This document shows, one piece after another, positions 1 through 7,723 of a DNA stretch of 64,000 bases. Source of the stretch: Amylibacter sp. (GTDB lineage: Bacteria; Pseudomonadota; Alphaproteobacteria; Rhodobacterales; Rhodobacteraceae); the NCBI GenBank assembly GCA_021775355.1, contig JAJFHZ010000006.1:186001-250000 (forward strand), written 5' to 3'. How positions within the stretch are numbered: the first letter of the stretch is position 1; the number at the start of each line of letters is the position of its first letter. Made by a program: the position numbers and the translations under genes. A model generated the notes under the pieces. It did not search any database. It was not told the origin of the DNA and saw nothing but the letters and a program-made list of their open reading frames with translations.

Positions 1-393
1 TTCTGGGTATAGGTTTGCAATGATACGAAGATCAGGTTTTGCATTGCCTTCGAACTTTCCGATGCCGTTATAGGCAAAGTGCAATGTGGCTGCACCCGAC
101 AGGCCCGCTTCCATTTGACCGGCTTGAATGGCGTTTACGTTATGTGCGGACGCATTGGTTGATTGCGCCATCGCCACAAGACCGGGAACGCCGCAGTTAC
201 CACCTTCACCACAAGCGCGAGAGCCCGGAGGGTTTGAGATCGCATTGGCAATAATGCCGCCAATCGGGAAATATGTCCCACCCGCACCACCAGTCCCGAT
301 GCGAAAGAATTTCATCTCTTGGGCCACTACAGATGTGCCCAACAATGCGGCGCCCAATACTGCGGCACCCGCTATTTTTCTAATTGTCTTCAT
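1..393 (-). CDS. TAXI-family TRAP transporter solute-binding protein (N-terminal part)
   Basis: Reading the minus strand from the ATG at 393 gives an open frame that runs off the left edge of the window. It starts with a signal peptide (MKTIRKIAGAAVLGAALLG, then an Ala-rich cleavage region ending VVAQE). Next comes the TAXI-family opening RIGTGGAGGTYFPIGGIIAN, then Cys-containing and SNPPGSRACGEGG-like segments typical of the family. TAXI receptors are periplasmic and deliver organic acids or amino acids to a fused TRAP permease, expected to the left of the window. The gene is divergent from the LysR regulator at 576, which may control it. The family is clear; the substrate is unknown. Confidence 0.88.
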   Translation of the reverse strand, partial: MKTIRKIAGAAVLGAALLGTSVVAQEMKFFRIGTGGAGGTYFPIGGIIANAISNPPGSRACGEGGNCGVPGLVAMAQSTNASAHNVNAIQAGQMEAGLSGAATLHFAYNGIGKFEGNAKPDLRIIANLYPE

Positions 394-575
394 TGGTATT
401 CTCCCTTGTTAACTCTGCCGTCTTGAAACCATGATTTAGGGAATCAGATTGGCTTTCTATCCGTTAGAAGGACAATCCTAGACAAAAGCTTTATAAAGAC
501 AAATTTTAAATTCTTTGATATCCATAAATTTACCTTATACCCTAGACTATATATTGGAAAAACGGAAGCTATATC
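394..575. promoter_or_regulatory. Divergent promoter region between TAXI receptor and LysR regulator
   Basis: This 182-bp AT-rich intergenic region separates two divergently transcribed genes, the usual place for LysR-type operator sites. The heptamer CCTAGAC occurs twice (about 475 and 541). No well-formed LysR box could be assigned by eye. Confidence 0.4.
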
Positions 576-1526
576 GTGAACCTAAAACAACTCACCGCAT
601 TCAGAGAAGTGATGCTGACAGGATCGGTATCCGAGGCTGCGCGGAGCCTATATCGCACACAACCCGCCATAAGCTTTCAGCTGTCCAGCCTGGAACGAGA
701 ACTTGGAAACCCCTTATTCATAAGGCGTGGTGGGCGCTTGCACCCCATGCCAGAAGCGCATTACCTGTTTGAAGAAGCCGGATCGATCTTGGATCAACTT
801 TCGGTAACCGAGCGCAATATGAAAAGTCTGCACGAGTTAAAAAGCGGTATGCTCACGATTGTCTGCATGCCGGGCCCGTCTGTGTTCTTTTTACCCAAAC
901 TCATCAGTGAATTTGTCAAAGATCATGAAGATATCGATGTAAAACTTATCACCCGCACCTCTCGGCAAGTGGAACAGATTGTATCCTCGCAGCATTATGA
1001 TGTGGGCCTTGCCGACGGAGATTTAACTTCATTGGCCTATACAAGCCTTGTGAAACATGATGTCGTTAATTGCGACTGCCTATGTGCGATGCCGATCAAC
1101 GACCCCTTGGCAAAAAAGGATTTCATCACGCCTCAGGATTTGTCTGGGCGACCCATGTCCAGTCTCCATTCGGATCACCCCCTGAGTGTAAAAATCGAAA
1201 GCATATTCCAACAGGCAGGCGCAGAGTACAACCTACGTTTTGAAGCCCAGTTTTTCTTTCCGCTTTTTACGTTTGTGGAAAACGGATTGGCCTATGCCAT
1301 TGTGGATGCCATCAGTGCCAATAGCTACAGTGTATACAGAGAGGGTAATGAAAAACTTATCTTCAAACCCATGCGCCCGAACATACATCTTGCAGTTTCC
1401 ATCATGACCCCATCACACCGCCCAACTTCCAATTTGGCTAAAGCGTTTTCACAATTCTTGCGCACAGAATTGCGCTGTATTGCAAAATATGATCCAAACA
1501 CGAAGACACCTTCGGCGGCTGAATGA
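576..1526 (+). CDS. LysR-family transcriptional regulator
   Basis: This 316-residue protein has the usual LysR layout. An N-terminal winged helix-turn-helix (about residues 1-60, with LKQLTAFREVMLTGSVSEAA and RTQPAISFQLSSLE) is followed by a periplasmic-binding-protein-like effector domain to about residue 295. The start codon is GTG. It is divergent from a TAXI TRAP receptor, 11 bp upstream of a decayed PLP-enzyme remnant, and faces a three-subunit FAD/Fe-S dehydrogenase operon. It therefore probably controls uptake and catabolism of one amino-acid-like compound. The effector cannot be read from the sequence. Confidence 0.9.
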   Translation: MNLKQLTAFREVMLTGSVSEAARSLYRTQPAISFQLSSLERELGNPLFIRRGGRLHPMPEAHYLFEEAGSILDQLSVTERNMKSLHELKSGMLTIVCMPGPSVFFLPKLISEFVKDHEDIDVKLITRTSRQVEQIVSSQHYDVGLADGDLTSLAYTSLVKHDVVNCDCLCAMPINDPLAKKDFITPQDLSGRPMSSLHSDHPLSVKIESIFQQAGAEYNLRFEAQFFFPLFTFVENGLAYAIVDAISANSYSVYREGNEKLIFKPMRPNIHLAVSIMTPSHRPTSNLAKAFSQFLRTELRCIAKYDPNTKTPSAAE

Positions 1527-1537
1527 AAGGCACATCC

Positions 1538-1705
1538 ATGAACAACACCCCAGAATTGCTGTCTCGTTTTGTATGCGCAAACCTGATGACAGGTGCCACT
1601 CCGCTAGAGCCCCTGCATTGATTATCTTTTCATCTTGACGTTGATCTGTGGATCAAGCGCGACAATCTTAGCGAACAGGCCAACAAAGGTAGGAAAATCC
1701 ATTGT
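1538..1705 (+). pseudogene. Decayed N-terminus of a D-cysteine desulfhydrase / L-cysteate sulfo-lyase family enzyme
   Basis: An ATG 11 bp after the LysR stop, with an AAAGG ribosome site, opens a frame carrying GATPLEPLH, then a TGA at 1619. The same frame continues with LSFHLDVDLWIKRDNLS and NKGRKI. TPLEPL, WIKRD and NKxRK are the successive N-terminal landmarks of the PLP-dependent ACC deaminase / D-cysteine desulfhydrase / cysteate sulfo-lyase family. In intact members the last motif carries the PLP lysine. Resemblance stops at about 1705, so most of the roughly 330-residue enzyme is missing. I read it as a nonsense-mutated, 3'-deleted relic of a gene once co-transcribed with the LysR gene. 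The exact enzyme cannot be told from this fragment. Confidence 0.7.
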
Positions 1706-1750
1706 GTATTACAATTTTGTTCATCCTTTGTAATGCCTTTATGCGTCCAA

Positions 1751-3157
1751 TCACGATGTTATCTCTTTTTCAGATACAGCTGCCAATGAGGCCAATTCCC
1801 CCAAGGTGACGGGTTTCAGTGGCGCACGAATGCGGTATGATCCAATCTGCTCCGGGTGAATACCTGTTTCCTCGGCCAATATTTCAGTCACGGTAGCCCC
1901 GCAATAACGGCCCTGACACGGCCCCATACCGGAGCGCCCAAATGCTTTTGTTTGATTAGGCCCTTTGCAGCCTAATGCAACATAGCTGCGAATATCATCT
2001 GCGGTCACTTCTTCACATCGGCACACAATTGTTTTGCCTTTTGGGCGCAATATTTCGGGCGGCGGCGCATAGAGTGCATCAAGAAATGGGCGGATCGCTG
2101 CCTCTTTCCTGCGGCTCCGACGTAGTGCCCGCGTTTCCTTATCACGGGTCGTAGAGGTAATGATGTCGAGTAGAGCCAATGCATTGCTGGCCGCGATCCG
2201 GCCCGAATATTCAGCGACTTTCGCGCCCAGTATTCCCGCGCCGTCGCCCGCAATACTGATATTTTTGGATGAACTTTGTCCGAACGCATCTGTGATGGGA
2301 TGAAAACAACGTTGTTTTTCGTCCCATCGGTGTTTCAACCCCAAAGAGCGTGTGATCTGTGTGTTGGGAACCACACCTTGATGCAAAAGAACCGTGTCTG
2401 TATCAATGCGGTGGGTACGGCCCTTTACGGTGAACGAAATTGCTTCGGCACGCTTTATGCCCAAGATTTCGATATTAGATGCTCCTTTATATCGAGCCAC
2501 CCCTGCCTTGCGAATTTTCGCAATCAATTTCAGCCCTTTAAGCAACTGTTTCCAGCAAGGAAATGCCCCCCCGATATGGGACATTGCTCCGTAAAACTGG
2601 CCACTGGTTTGGGTTTCTATCATTGCCTTTGGCGGACGACCTGCCGCAATCATTTGGGCAGCTATCAAATACAGCAACGGGCCTGACCCTGCCAAAACCG
2701 CGTCGCGTGCCACAAGCCCGCTGGTTTTAAGCAGGATTTGAGCGGCCCCTGCAGTCATCACTCCCGGCAGCGTCCATCCGGGAAGCGGAATAGGACGTTC
2801 CAAGGCACCGGTTGCAAGCAAGATGTGGCTCCCGTATACCTGTTGCGCCACGCCGTTCTGGTTGAATGTAACAGCGCCATCGGTGCCAACTTTCCAAACC
2901 GTAGCATTAGGGCGGCAATCAATGCTCTTGGTGTCGATGTCTGCAGCCAAAGGTCGTCCAGCGGTGTAATCGCTGCCAAGTATGGTGTCTTGTTGTGCTG
3001 AAGCGCTTAAAATGTTTCGGTAAATTTGACCGCCCGGTGCGGACTGTTCATCCAGCAACATGACTTTCGCTCCGTGACCTGCCGCTTGTGATGCGGCGGC
3101 TAACCCTGCAGGGCCGGCGCCGATCACAATCAGGTCAGGTTTTTGAGGAGGCGTCAT
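1751..3157 (-). CDS. FAD/NAD(P)-binding and BFD-type [2Fe-2S] subunit of a three-component amino-acid/opine dehydrogenase (HcnB/OoxA-like)
   Basis: The 468-residue protein starts with an FAD dinucleotide-binding motif (IVIGAGPAGLAAASQAAGHG, residues 10-30) and has a second nucleotide-binding region in the middle. It ends in a BFD-like [2Fe-2S] domain: CRCEEVTADDIRSYVALGCKG and then GMGPCQGRYCG. This is the architecture of HcnB, octopine/nopaline oxidase A subunits and the alpha subunit of three-part D-hydroxyproline dehydrogenases. It overlaps the small ferredoxin gene upstream by 4 bp and forms an operon with that gene and the DAO-like subunit. The complex would pass electrons from substrate FAD through Fe-S centres to the respiratory chain. 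Family assignment is firm; the substrate is not known. Confidence 0.88.
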   Translation of the reverse strand: MTPPQKPDLIVIGAGPAGLAAASQAAGHGAKVMLLDEQSAPGGQIYRNILSASAQQDTILGSDYTAGRPLAADIDTKSIDCRPNATVWKVGTDGAVTFNQNGVAQQVYGSHILLATGALERPIPLPGWTLPGVMTAGAAQILLKTSGLVARDAVLAGSGPLLYLIAAQMIAAGRPPKAMIETQTSGQFYGAMSHIGGAFPCWKQLLKGLKLIAKIRKAGVARYKGASNIEILGIKRAEAISFTVKGRTHRIDTDTVLLHQGVVPNTQITRSLGLKHRWDEKQRCFHPITDAFGQSSSKNISIAGDGAGILGAKVAEYSGRIAASNALALLDIITSTTRDKETRALRRSRRKEAAIRPFLDALYAPPPEILRPKGKTIVCRCEEVTADDIRSYVALGCKGPNQTKAFGRSGMGPCQGRYCGATVTEILAEETGIHPEQIGSYRIRAPLKPVTLGELASLAAVSEKEITS

Positions 3158-3462
3158 TTGAATTTTCCTTCTTGTAAATGCATCTGGGGTACGCGGGTCA
3201 CATTAAGACCCTCGGTCACCGTTGTGACACAGGCTTGAACCGTGATTCCGTCAATTTCAACAAGGCAGTCGAAGCAGGTCCCCATCATACAAAACGGCCC
3301 CCTTTGCCGACCCGATACAGGCATCTGGCGAAACCATGTATGGCCAGCCGCCAATAATGCGGCAGCGACAGATGTGTTGGGAGCAGTGTAGATGCTTTCC
3401 CCGTCAAACGTAAAATGAACTTGCGCGTTAGGGTCTGTATTGGGGACAATCGGGTCAAACAT
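3154..3462 (-). CDS. Small (2Fe-2S)-binding subunit of the same dehydrogenase (HcnA/OoxX-like)
   Basis: The chosen ATG at 3462 gives a 102-residue protein. It is preceded by GAAGGG at good spacing, whereas a longer frame starting at 3504 lacks the expected N-terminus. Residues about 50-75 carry CMMGTCFDCLVEIDG and a later QACVT, the cysteine pattern of plant-type [2Fe-2S] ferredoxins in HcnA/OoxX proteins. It sits between the DAO-like and HcnB-like genes with small overlaps on both sides, so the three subunits are translationally coupled. It probably carries electrons between the two flavoproteins. Confidence 0.85.
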   Translation of the reverse strand: MFDPIVPNTDPNAQVHFTFDGESIYTAPNTSVAAALLAAGHTWFRQMPVSGRQRGPFCMMGTCFDCLVEIDGITVQACVTTVTEGLNVTRVPQMHLQEGKFK

Positions 3463-4549
3463 CAAAACGCCCTTCGTTAAATACAGAAAGATCAGGAGCC
3501 GCATTATTGTTCATGATCCAGTCAGGCAGCAATTCCGCGTGGGCTGCGGCCAGAGTTATGCCGCTGTGGCATGTGATAAATGTTGCGCCAGGGTGTGTGG
3601 TAGAGTGCTGATAGATCGGCAAACCATCGGGGGACATGATCCGTAAGGCAGCCCAGCTGCGTACCATTTTTGCTTTCGCCAGATGCGGAAATACATCAAT
3701 AGCGTGACGTGCCAAGCCAGCAATTGTAAGTACATCTTCAACATCATGAAGGCCGAGTTCAGCCTTGGATGCACCTATCTGAATCCCGCCTTCATTAACC
3801 TGTCGCAATGTGCCGGAAGGATGGTACAAAAAAGTAGGCAGTTTTTCAGTCACCATCAACTGCCCCTGTTGCGGGCGGATCGGGGCTCTGAAACCCAGTT
3901 TTGGCCCCAGATCAATCGCGCCAAGTCCCGCCGACAACACTACTTTTTCGCCATTCAACTGCTTGCCATTTTCCAATACAACCATGAAACCAGCGTCGGT
4001 GCTGGTTACATCAATGACTTTCGTACCAGTATGGATCACGCCACCCTTTTTTTGTACGGCACTGCTCAAAGCCTTGAGCAAGAACAACGGATTTACATGC
4101 CCATCTTCCGGGCAGTAGGTGGCCCCCAACACTTTGGGGCCGATTTCCGGGATCTGTTTTTTTAGGGCAACATTGTCCAGGACTTCAAAAGTGTAGTCAC
4201 CATTGCTGGCGTTGCGCAGCGCCAAAAGCTTGGCAACCTGATTTTCCAGCTCCGCAGCGATGGTAAAATACTCGAAACCTCCCGTTTGGACGAGCTTCAG
4301 GTCAAATCCGGTTAGGTCCTGCAACTCTTGCGCAAAAGACGCCCAAAGCCCAGCCGAACGGCGTGACCATAGCGAATATTCCACGCAACCCGCCCCCTTG
4401 CCCTGCACCCAGACCAACCCGAAATTTCCACGAGATGCGCGGAAATCACCATCGGCCCCGTCCAGCACAACAACATCTTGCCCTTGTTTAAGCAGGCCGT
4501 AGGCGACAGACAGGCCAACAACCCCCCCGCCAATAATCATCGTCGTCAT
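3455..4549 (-). CDS. FAD-dependent DAO-family subunit of the three-component dehydrogenase (HcnC/OoxB-like)
   Basis: This 364-residue flavoprotein opens with the FAD motif MIIGGGVVGLSVAYGLLKQG and has the family landmark RGNFGLVWVQGKG at about residues 40-52. Its C-terminus contains the DAO segment RSWAALRIMSPDGLPI. It is the first gene of the operon, and its last 8 bp overlap the ferredoxin subunit start. Relatives oxidise glycine, D-amino acids, D-hydroxyproline or opines. With a TAXI transporter and LysR regulator next door, a role in catabolism of an imported amino-acid derivative is plausible. Which one is not shown by the sequence. Confidence 0.85.
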   Translation of the reverse strand: MTTMIIGGGVVGLSVAYGLLKQGQDVVVLDGADGDFRASRGNFGLVWVQGKGAGCVEYSLWSRRSAGLWASFAQELQDLTGFDLKLVQTGGFEYFTIAAELENQVAKLLALRNASNGDYTFEVLDNVALKKQIPEIGPKVLGATYCPEDGHVNPLFLLKALSSAVQKKGGVIHTGTKVIDVTSTDAGFMVVLENGKQLNGEKVVLSAGLGAIDLGPKLGFRAPIRPQQGQLMVTEKLPTFLYHPSGTLRQVNEGGIQIGASKAELGLHDVEDVLTIAGLARHAIDVFPHLAKAKMVRSWAALRIMSPDGLPIYQHSTTHPGATFITCHSGITLAAAHAELLPDWIMNNNAAPDLSVFNEGRFDV

Positions 4550-4604
4550 TAATTAACCCTTCCCGACAACTATCTTATCCAATCCATAGAAGCGGTCAAT
4601 CGCA

Positions 4605-4819
4605 TCACCCAAGCGTCAACTGATTGGCTTTGATCTTTGCTAAATTATAACCAGCGACACGCATATCTTTCATGCGCTTTGTTACCCATTTTTCGGCCAC
4701 CTTGTGGGTATCTGATGTGCAGCTATCGTGGAAAACAGTTTCCCCTTCTTCTTTATAACAATTTATGCAAGATAGGCGATTGAGCCATCATTTCGTTTGC
4801 GCTTTATAATACTGGCCAT
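4605..4819 (-). pseudogene. Degraded tyrosine integrase N-terminus next to dusA
   Basis: The minus strand from ATG 4819 reads MASIIKRKRNDGSIAYLA, then a stop (TAA). After a shift of frame it continues EEGETVFHDSCTSDTHK, then VAEKWVTKRMKDMRVAGYN, ending with a stop at 4605. The basic xSIxKRKRxDGSIxYxA opening, followed by a HxVAEKWxxKRxxxM helix, is the arm-binding N-terminus of tyrosine recombinases of integrative elements. One nonsense codon, a frameshift and loss of the whole catalytic domain mark it as a relic. Its place immediately upstream of dusA, a documented integration target, supports this reading. Confidence 0.68.
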
Positions 4820-4841
4820 AGCGGTACAACATCCCAAAAAA

Positions 4842-4859
4842 GTACAATATGTGTTGTAC
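4842..4859. promoter_or_regulatory. Inverted repeat GTACAA-N6-TTGTAC upstream of dusA
   Basis: A perfect 6-bp dyad lies 31 bp before the dusA start, with another GTACAA at about 4824. It could be an operator or a leftover binding site of the lost integrative element. No binding protein can be named. Confidence 0.35.
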
Positions 4860-4890
4860 TTAGTCGACAAAATAGGCAAAAAAAGACAAA

Positions 4891-5937
4891 ATGAGTGATA
4901 AACAAGCAGTCAAAGACACTCAAAAGAGTGTTGAAAGCCTAATAAAGCAAAGGAAGTCCCTTAATAGCAGGCTTTCCGTTGCACCTATGATGGATTGGAC
5001 GGATCGGCATTGCCGATACTTCCACCGCCTGATGTCACGTCATGCGCTGCTTTATACTGAAATGGTCACAGCCCCTGCCGTGATCCACGGTGATCGCGAT
5101 CGTTTGCTGGGATTCAACACAGCTGAACACCCCGTAGCCTTGCAACTGGGCGGCTCTGATCCCGCACAATTGGCCACGGCCACACGCATCGGCTGCGAAT
5201 ACGGGTATGACGAGATCAACATCAACATCGGTTGCCCATCTGATCGGGTGCAATCAGGCAGTTTCGGGGCTTGCCTGATGCGCGAACCCGATCTGGTTGC
5301 CGATTGCGTATCGGCCATGCAGGACGCAAGCACAGGGGCCGTGATAACCGTAAAATGCCGCATCGGTGTCGATGATCAAGATCCACACCAAGTGTTGCCG
5401 GATTTCATTGCCCGCGTCAAAGCACGTGGCATAAAAACCTTCGTCATCCACGCGCGCAAGGCTTGGCTTCAGGGCCTAAGCCCAAAGGAAAACCGTGATG
5501 TGCCGCCTTTGGATTATGACCTTGTACATCGGATAAAGGCTGACAATCCGGAACTGAATATCCACATCAACGGCGGTATTACCTCATTGGATCAAGCGCT
5601 TGAGCATCTTGATCGTGGCCTTGACGGCGTCATGATCGGGCGAACAGCTTACCACGACCCTGCCCCTATCCTGATCAATGCCGACAGCCGTATTTATGGT
5701 GCACCCGATCAAACAAGCATTGAACAAGCAGTCCTTGACATGCTGCCCTATATCGAAAATCACTTGGCCAACGGTGGCCGTCTGAACCAGATCACTCGCC
5801 ATATGCTGGGCGCATTTACGGGTCGCGCAGGTGCGCGCCTTTGGCGGCGCATTCTGTCGGAAAGCGCCCACAAAGACGGTGCTGGCCCTGAATTGATCAT
5901 AACGGCCCTTGAGGCCATAAAACAAAAAGCTGCCTGA
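4891..5937 (+). CDS. dusA: tRNA-dihydrouridine(20/20a) synthase DusA
   Basis: This FMN-dependent enzyme reduces uridines in the D-loop of tRNAs. The 348-residue protein has the hallmark SVAPMMDWTDRHCRYFHRLM near the N-terminus and GCPSDRVQSGSFGACLM, which contains the catalytic Cys. It also has VKCRIGVDD and HARKAWLQGLSPKENR, all diagnostic for the DusA branch. About 25 polar residues precede the usual RLSVAPMMDW opening, and no strong ribosome site precedes the ATG. The 5' end lies beside an integrase relic, so the extension may be a scar left when an element rebuilt the gene start. It is followed after 9 bp by a TSUP exporter gene. Confidence 0.94.
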   Translation: MSDKQAVKDTQKSVESLIKQRKSLNSRLSVAPMMDWTDRHCRYFHRLMSRHALLYTEMVTAPAVIHGDRDRLLGFNTAEHPVALQLGGSDPAQLATATRIGCEYGYDEININIGCPSDRVQSGSFGACLMREPDLVADCVSAMQDASTGAVITVKCRIGVDDQDPHQVLPDFIARVKARGIKTFVIHARKAWLQGLSPKENRDVPPLDYDLVHRIKADNPELNIHINGGITSLDQALEHLDRGLDGVMIGRTAYHDPAPILINADSRIYGAPDQTSIEQAVLDMLPYIENHLANGGRLNQITRHMLGAFTGRAGARLWRRILSESAHKDGAGPELIITALEAIKQKAA

Positions 5938-5946
5938 AGGAATAAA

Positions 5947-6771
5947 ATGCCGGACATCATGACCCTACTGCCGATTTTCATCATGCTGATCATCATCGGT
6001 GCATTCGCAGGCGTTCTTGCGGGCCTCTTGGGCGTAGGCGGGGGTATTATTTTGGTACCGGCATTTTACTATGCGTTTTCATCGCTGGGCTATAATTCGC
6101 CGCAGTTGATGCAAATTTGCCTGGCAACGTCACTGGCCACGATCATATTCACCTCGGTCCGTTCCGTTTCCAGCCACCACAAAAAAGGTGCAGTCGACTG
6201 GGACATCCTGAAAACATGGGCACCCGGTATCGTTATCGGGGCCTTCATAGGTGTGTTCATTGCAGCCAGCCTGCGTTCTGACACGCTTCTCATGATCTTC
6301 GGCACCCTTGCCCTGATCGTTGGCTTCTACATGGCGTTCAGCCAAGCCAGCTGGCGATTAGGTGAAGTCATGCCGACAGGCATCAAGCGCGCCATACTCA
6401 GCCCGATTATCGGTTTTCTATCCGTACTTATGGGCATCGGCGGTGGTAGCTTGGGTGTACCGATCATGACTCTGCATGGCCGCCCCATTCACCGCGCCGT
6501 AGCCACTGCCGCAGGCTTTGGTTTGATCATCGCAGTGCCATCCGCAATCACCTTTCTATTAACACCGATCCCGGCAGAAGGCCGGCCTCCCTTCAATATC
6601 GGCCACGTCAACATCGCCGCATTCCTTTTGATTATCTCGATGACTCTGCTCACAGCACCGTTAGGCGCAAAACTGGCCCATTCACTGGATCCAAAACCTT
6701 TAAAACGCGTGTTCGCCGTGTTTTTGATCCTTGTGGCTTTAAACATGCTGCGCAAAGCATATTTTGGATAA
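5947..6771 (+). CDS. TSUP-family (TauE/SafE) membrane exporter
   Basis: The 274-residue protein is almost entirely hydrophobic, with about eight membrane segments. It has the two TauE/SafE repeats, visible as GLLGVGGGIILVP near the N-terminus and LMGIGGGSLGVPIMTLHG in the second half. Family members export sulfite, sulfoacetate or other small organic anions. An AAGGA site precedes the ATG. It follows dusA closely and its stop overlaps the next gene, so all three may be co-transcribed. The substrate is unknown. Confidence 0.88.
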   Translation: MPDIMTLLPIFIMLIIIGAFAGVLAGLLGVGGGIILVPAFYYAFSSLGYNSPQLMQICLATSLATIIFTSVRSVSSHHKKGAVDWDILKTWAPGIVIGAFIGVFIAASLRSDTLLMIFGTLALIVGFYMAFSQASWRLGEVMPTGIKRAILSPIIGFLSVLMGIGGGSLGVPIMTLHGRPIHRAVATAAGFGLIIAVPSAITFLLTPIPAEGRPPFNIGHVNIAAFLLIISMTLLTAPLGAKLAHSLDPKPLKRVFAVFLILVALNMLRKAYFG

Positions 6772-7534
6772 AGCCGCCTTTGATACACACGGTTGGGCCA
6801 AACTGCCCTACGACCCGAAACTGGCAGCATGGGTTGAACGAACGTCACCGCAAGCTATTCAGGCTGTAAATATTCCTGAAAACCGCGCCAATTGGTTGCG
6901 TTCACAAGGTACGTGGTTTGTCGGGGTTGATGTATTGGCGAATGCCACCCCCCTGACGGACCCCGTTCAGAAAGCTGCTGAATTTGCCATGGGGCAGAAT
7001 CGATTTGACTGGGGTTTAGGGCAAATTTCAACCTGTTACAAAGGCTACCCTAAACAAGACGCGAACGAAACAGTTGGCATGTTCAACTACCGTCGAAAGC
7101 GCGACTTCGCCCATCTTGACGGATTAAAAGCCGTAGGTCCGAACCGCCGCCGCAAAATGGAAGAATTCCACGGTTTCATCCTCGGCATTCCATTGAATGA
7201 AACGCCGCCCCAAGCCGCGCCTTTCATTGTCTGGGAAGGCTCGCATCTGATTTTCCGTGACATGTTGGTAAAAACCTATGCAGGAACCGTACCCAAAGAT
7301 TGGCACCGGATCGACATTACCGACGCCTACCAACAAACCCGTGCTGATATTTTCAATACCTGTAAACGGGTGGAACTGCACGCCAAACCCGGTGAAGCTT
7401 ATATCGCCCACCGCTTCGCTCTGCACGGTATGGCGGCATGGGACAAGGACTTGGATGGCCCTGAAGAGGGCCGTATGATCGCCTATTTTCGCCCATTTTG
7501 GCAGACAGAAATGCAGGGATGGCTGTTGGGATAG
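6764..7534 (+). CDS. Unassigned protein, 2-oxoglutarate/Fe(II) dioxygenase-like
   Basis: The 256-residue protein starts at a TTG overlapping the exporter stop by 8 bp; no better start is visible. Residues H117 and D119 (RDFAHLDGL), a later histidine in GEAYIAHRFALHG (about 211-222) and R237 before MIAYFRPFW are spaced like the HxD...H...R centre of 2OG-Fe(II) oxygenases of the phytanoyl-CoA hydroxylase kind. I did not recognise a closer family. Translational overlap with a TSUP exporter suggests it modifies something related to the exported anion, but that is conjecture. Confidence 0.6.
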   Translation: MDKAAFDTHGWAKLPYDPKLAAWVERTSPQAIQAVNIPENRANWLRSQGTWFVGVDVLANATPLTDPVQKAAEFAMGQNRFDWGLGQISTCYKGYPKQDANETVGMFNYRRKRDFAHLDGLKAVGPNRRRKMEEFHGFILGIPLNETPPQAAPFIVWEGSHLIFRDMLVKTYAGTVPKDWHRIDITDAYQQTRADIFNTCKRVELHAKPGEAYIAHRFALHGMAAWDKDLDGPEEGRMIAYFRPFWQTEMQGWLLG

Positions 7535-7723
7535 CCGCAGAACTCAATCAGACGGAACTTACTGCGGGTAGCCTTATTTTTCAGGGCAGTTACACGTGCA
7601 ACGTTATGCCTCTGTAACCTTAAAACGGCACAAACACATGTAAATCACAGTCGATTTGCCAATGAATTGCTTGTATAATATCATGGAAAACACGTATAAT
7701 CAGTGCAAAGCCAAAGGAACCTT
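7535..7723 (+). promoter_or_regulatory. Upstream region of the MarR-like gene
   Basis: This 189-bp region contains CGTTATG near 7602 and ATGTAAAT at 7638-7645. These are fragments of the perfect repeat found between dctP and the oxoprolinase gene (CGTTATGTAAA). The resemblance is partial and may be chance. TATAAT-like hexamers occur at about 7675 and 7695. Confidence 0.3.

Larger units (their letters stand above)
4550..4890. other. Gene-poor gap upstream of dusA holding an integrase relic and a palindrome
   Basis: This 341-bp gap has no intact gene. It holds a degraded integrase N-terminus on the minus strand (4605-4819) and a GTACAA-N6-TTGTAC inverted repeat at 4842-4859 just upstream of dusA, with a further GTACAA at about 4824. 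The 10-mer TCCAATCCAT at 4578-4587 is the inverted complement of ATGGATTGGA inside the dusA 5' region (4990-4999). Confidence 0.6.

Noticed and set aside
394..575. Direct repeats of CCTAGAC in the TAXI/LysR divergent region
   Set aside because: Two heptamers 66 bp apart without dyad symmetry are not enough to propose an operator.
4578..4587. Inverted copy of the dusA-site 10-mer as a true attachment site
   Set aside because: Attachment repeats flanking an integrated element should be direct, and the flanking bases do not match; kept only as a note in the dusA finding.
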